A stretch of 64,000 nucleotides of DNA, taken from assembly GCF_004795015.1 (NCBI RefSeq), contig NZ_SSBI01000019.1:1-64000 (forward strand), given 5' to 3'. Under the pieces are notes generated by a model. That model did not search any database and had not been told where the DNA came from. It was given only the letters and a program-made list of their open reading frames with translations. The DNA is from Streptomyces sp. A1277. Its GTDB lineage: Bacteria; Actinomycetota; Actinomycetes; Streptomycetales; Streptomycetaceae. Position numbers and translations under genes: made by a program. Numbering within the stretch: the stretch's first letter is position 1; each line of letters opens with the position of its first letter. Below, one piece after another: positions 63,608 to 64,000 of this stretch.

Positions 63608-63649
63608 ATGCGCACCCGAATTCTCGTACTTGGAAAGCGCGTCGGCTGA
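63608..63649 (+). CDS. ilvB leader peptide
   Basis: A 13-residue peptide, MRTRILVLGKRVG, starting at 63608 after GGAGAGAGGG. It is loaded with the branched-chain residues Ile, Leu, Val, Leu and Val. It precedes a hairpin-terminator region ahead of acetolactate synthase, the layout of classic ilv attenuation. Ribosome stalling when charged Ile/Leu/Val tRNAs are short would favour read-through. Confidence 0.9.
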   Translation: MRTRILVLGKRVG

Positions 63650-63650
63650 A

Positions 63651-63675
63651 GCAGAGTCCCTCCATGACACTCTGC
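63651..63675 (+). promoter_or_regulatory. pause/antiterminator hairpin in the ilvB leader
   Basis: GCAGAGT (63651-63657) pairs exactly with ACTCTGC (63669-63675), immediately after the leader-peptide stop. Its position fits the pause or alternative stem of an attenuator. Confidence 0.65.
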
Positions 63676-63693
63676 AGACCGCACCGGCGCGCT

Positions 63694-63727
63694 CCCCTCG
63701 CTTGCCTCACGGCACGAGGGGTTTTTT
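63694..63727 (+). terminator. ilvB attenuator terminator
   Basis: CCCCTCG (63694-63700) pairs with CGAGGGG (63715-63721), followed at once by six T residues. This U-tract terminator, rare in streptomycetes, lies about 68 bp before ilvB. Confidence 0.85.
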
Positions 63728-63795
63728 GTTGCACCGAACCTCGCAAAACGCCGTAAAACACTCGCAGAAACCTCAGCTTCGAGAAGAGAATGCCG

Positions 63796-64000
63796 ATGAC
63801 CGAGCAGGCCACCGGGGCCCACCATCCCCAGCCGCGGGCCCGTAACGGCGGATCGCCCGCCGCCTCCGCCCCGCACCTCACGGGCGCGCAGTCCCTCATC
63901 CGTTCTCTTGAGGAAGTCGGGGCCGACACGGTATTCGGCCTCCCCGGCGGCTGCATCCTCCCGGCGTACGACCCGCTGATGGACTCCACCCGGGTCCGCC
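63796..64000 (+). CDS. ilvB: acetolactate synthase large subunit, 3' end outside the window
   Basis: Only the first 68 codons are present. The N-terminus [16 protein letters not shown] is followed by the ThDP-enzyme start ([20 protein letters not shown]) and [13 protein letters not shown], the family's first conserved motif, containing the catalytic Glu region upstream. The enzyme condenses two pyruvates, or pyruvate with 2-oxobutyrate, for valine, leucine and isoleucine. ATG 63796 has GAGAAGAGA about eight bases upstream; ATG 63790 in the same frame is possible. An attenuator precedes it. ilvN and ilvC probably follow beyond the window. Confidence 0.93.
   Translation, partial: MTEQATGAHHPQPRARNGGSPAASAPHLTGAQSLIRSLEEVGADTVFGLPGGCILPAYDPLMDSTRVR

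Overview
This is high-GC chromosomal DNA from a Streptomyces-type actinomycete. GC-rich third codon positions, frequent GTG/TTG starts, lipobox and Tat exports, an EF-hand protein of the CabD type, and the blocks ligA / GGDEF-EAL / gatCAB and GGDEF-EAL / ilvB all point there. The window opens inside a polysaccharide deacetylase gene and closes about 200 bases into ilvB. I saw no rRNA, tRNA, CRISPR array or intact insertion sequence.

Layout. 1-5.4 kb: deacetylase coupled to a beta-propeller lipoprotein, a GNAT acetyltransferase, an EF-hand protein, a CopD-like membrane protein and a type-B carboxylesterase. 5.5-7.3 kb: methionyl-tRNA synthetase with a strong hairpin behind its stop. 7.3-16.5 kb: an accessory stretch full of gene remains. 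It holds a toxin-tail-like fragment beside two immunity-like genes, an orphan propeptide of a secreted serine protease, a helical-repeat membrane protein, a frameshifted ferritin-like pseudogene, a DUF2231-Rieske fusion, a DUF1360 protein and a decayed AbiE-type toxin-antitoxin pair. 16.5-21.2 kb: gcvT, gcvH, glyA and sdaA on the minus strand behind a tandem glycine riboswitch, a route from excess glycine through serine to pyruvate. 21.4-24 kb: a P-loop protein and two SseB-family proteins. 24.3-30.6 kb: a five-gene peptide ABC importer. 30.6-35.1 kb: TRIC-like channel, thioesterase-like protein, a TetR regulator beside a deleted hydrolase, small membrane proteins and a cysteine desulfurase. 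35.1-40 kb: Tat-exported amidase, mnmA, DUF427, LOG-like protein, SDR and a MetE-like protein. 40-48.4 kb: ligA, a c-di-GMP enzyme (RmdB type) and gatC-gatA-small membrane protein-gatB. 48.4-60.5 kb: receptor-type Ser/Thr kinase, MMPL transporter, a membrane protein ending in 21-bp repeats, a large ATP-binding LuxR regulator, a PQQ-type sugar dehydrogenase lipoprotein, an aldo/keto reductase and a 2-hydroxyacid dehydrogenase. 60.5-64 kb: a GGDEF protein with a degenerate EAL domain, then the ilvB attenuator with its leader peptide and the start of ilvB.

The clearest regulatory circuits are the glycine riboswitch ahead of the glycine/serine genes and the branched-chain leader peptide ahead of ilvB. 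The least ordinary DNA is the accessory stretch at 7.3-16.5 kb. No complete new system is evident there. It reads as a decaying cargo site that once carried toxin-antitoxin and secretion-related genes.
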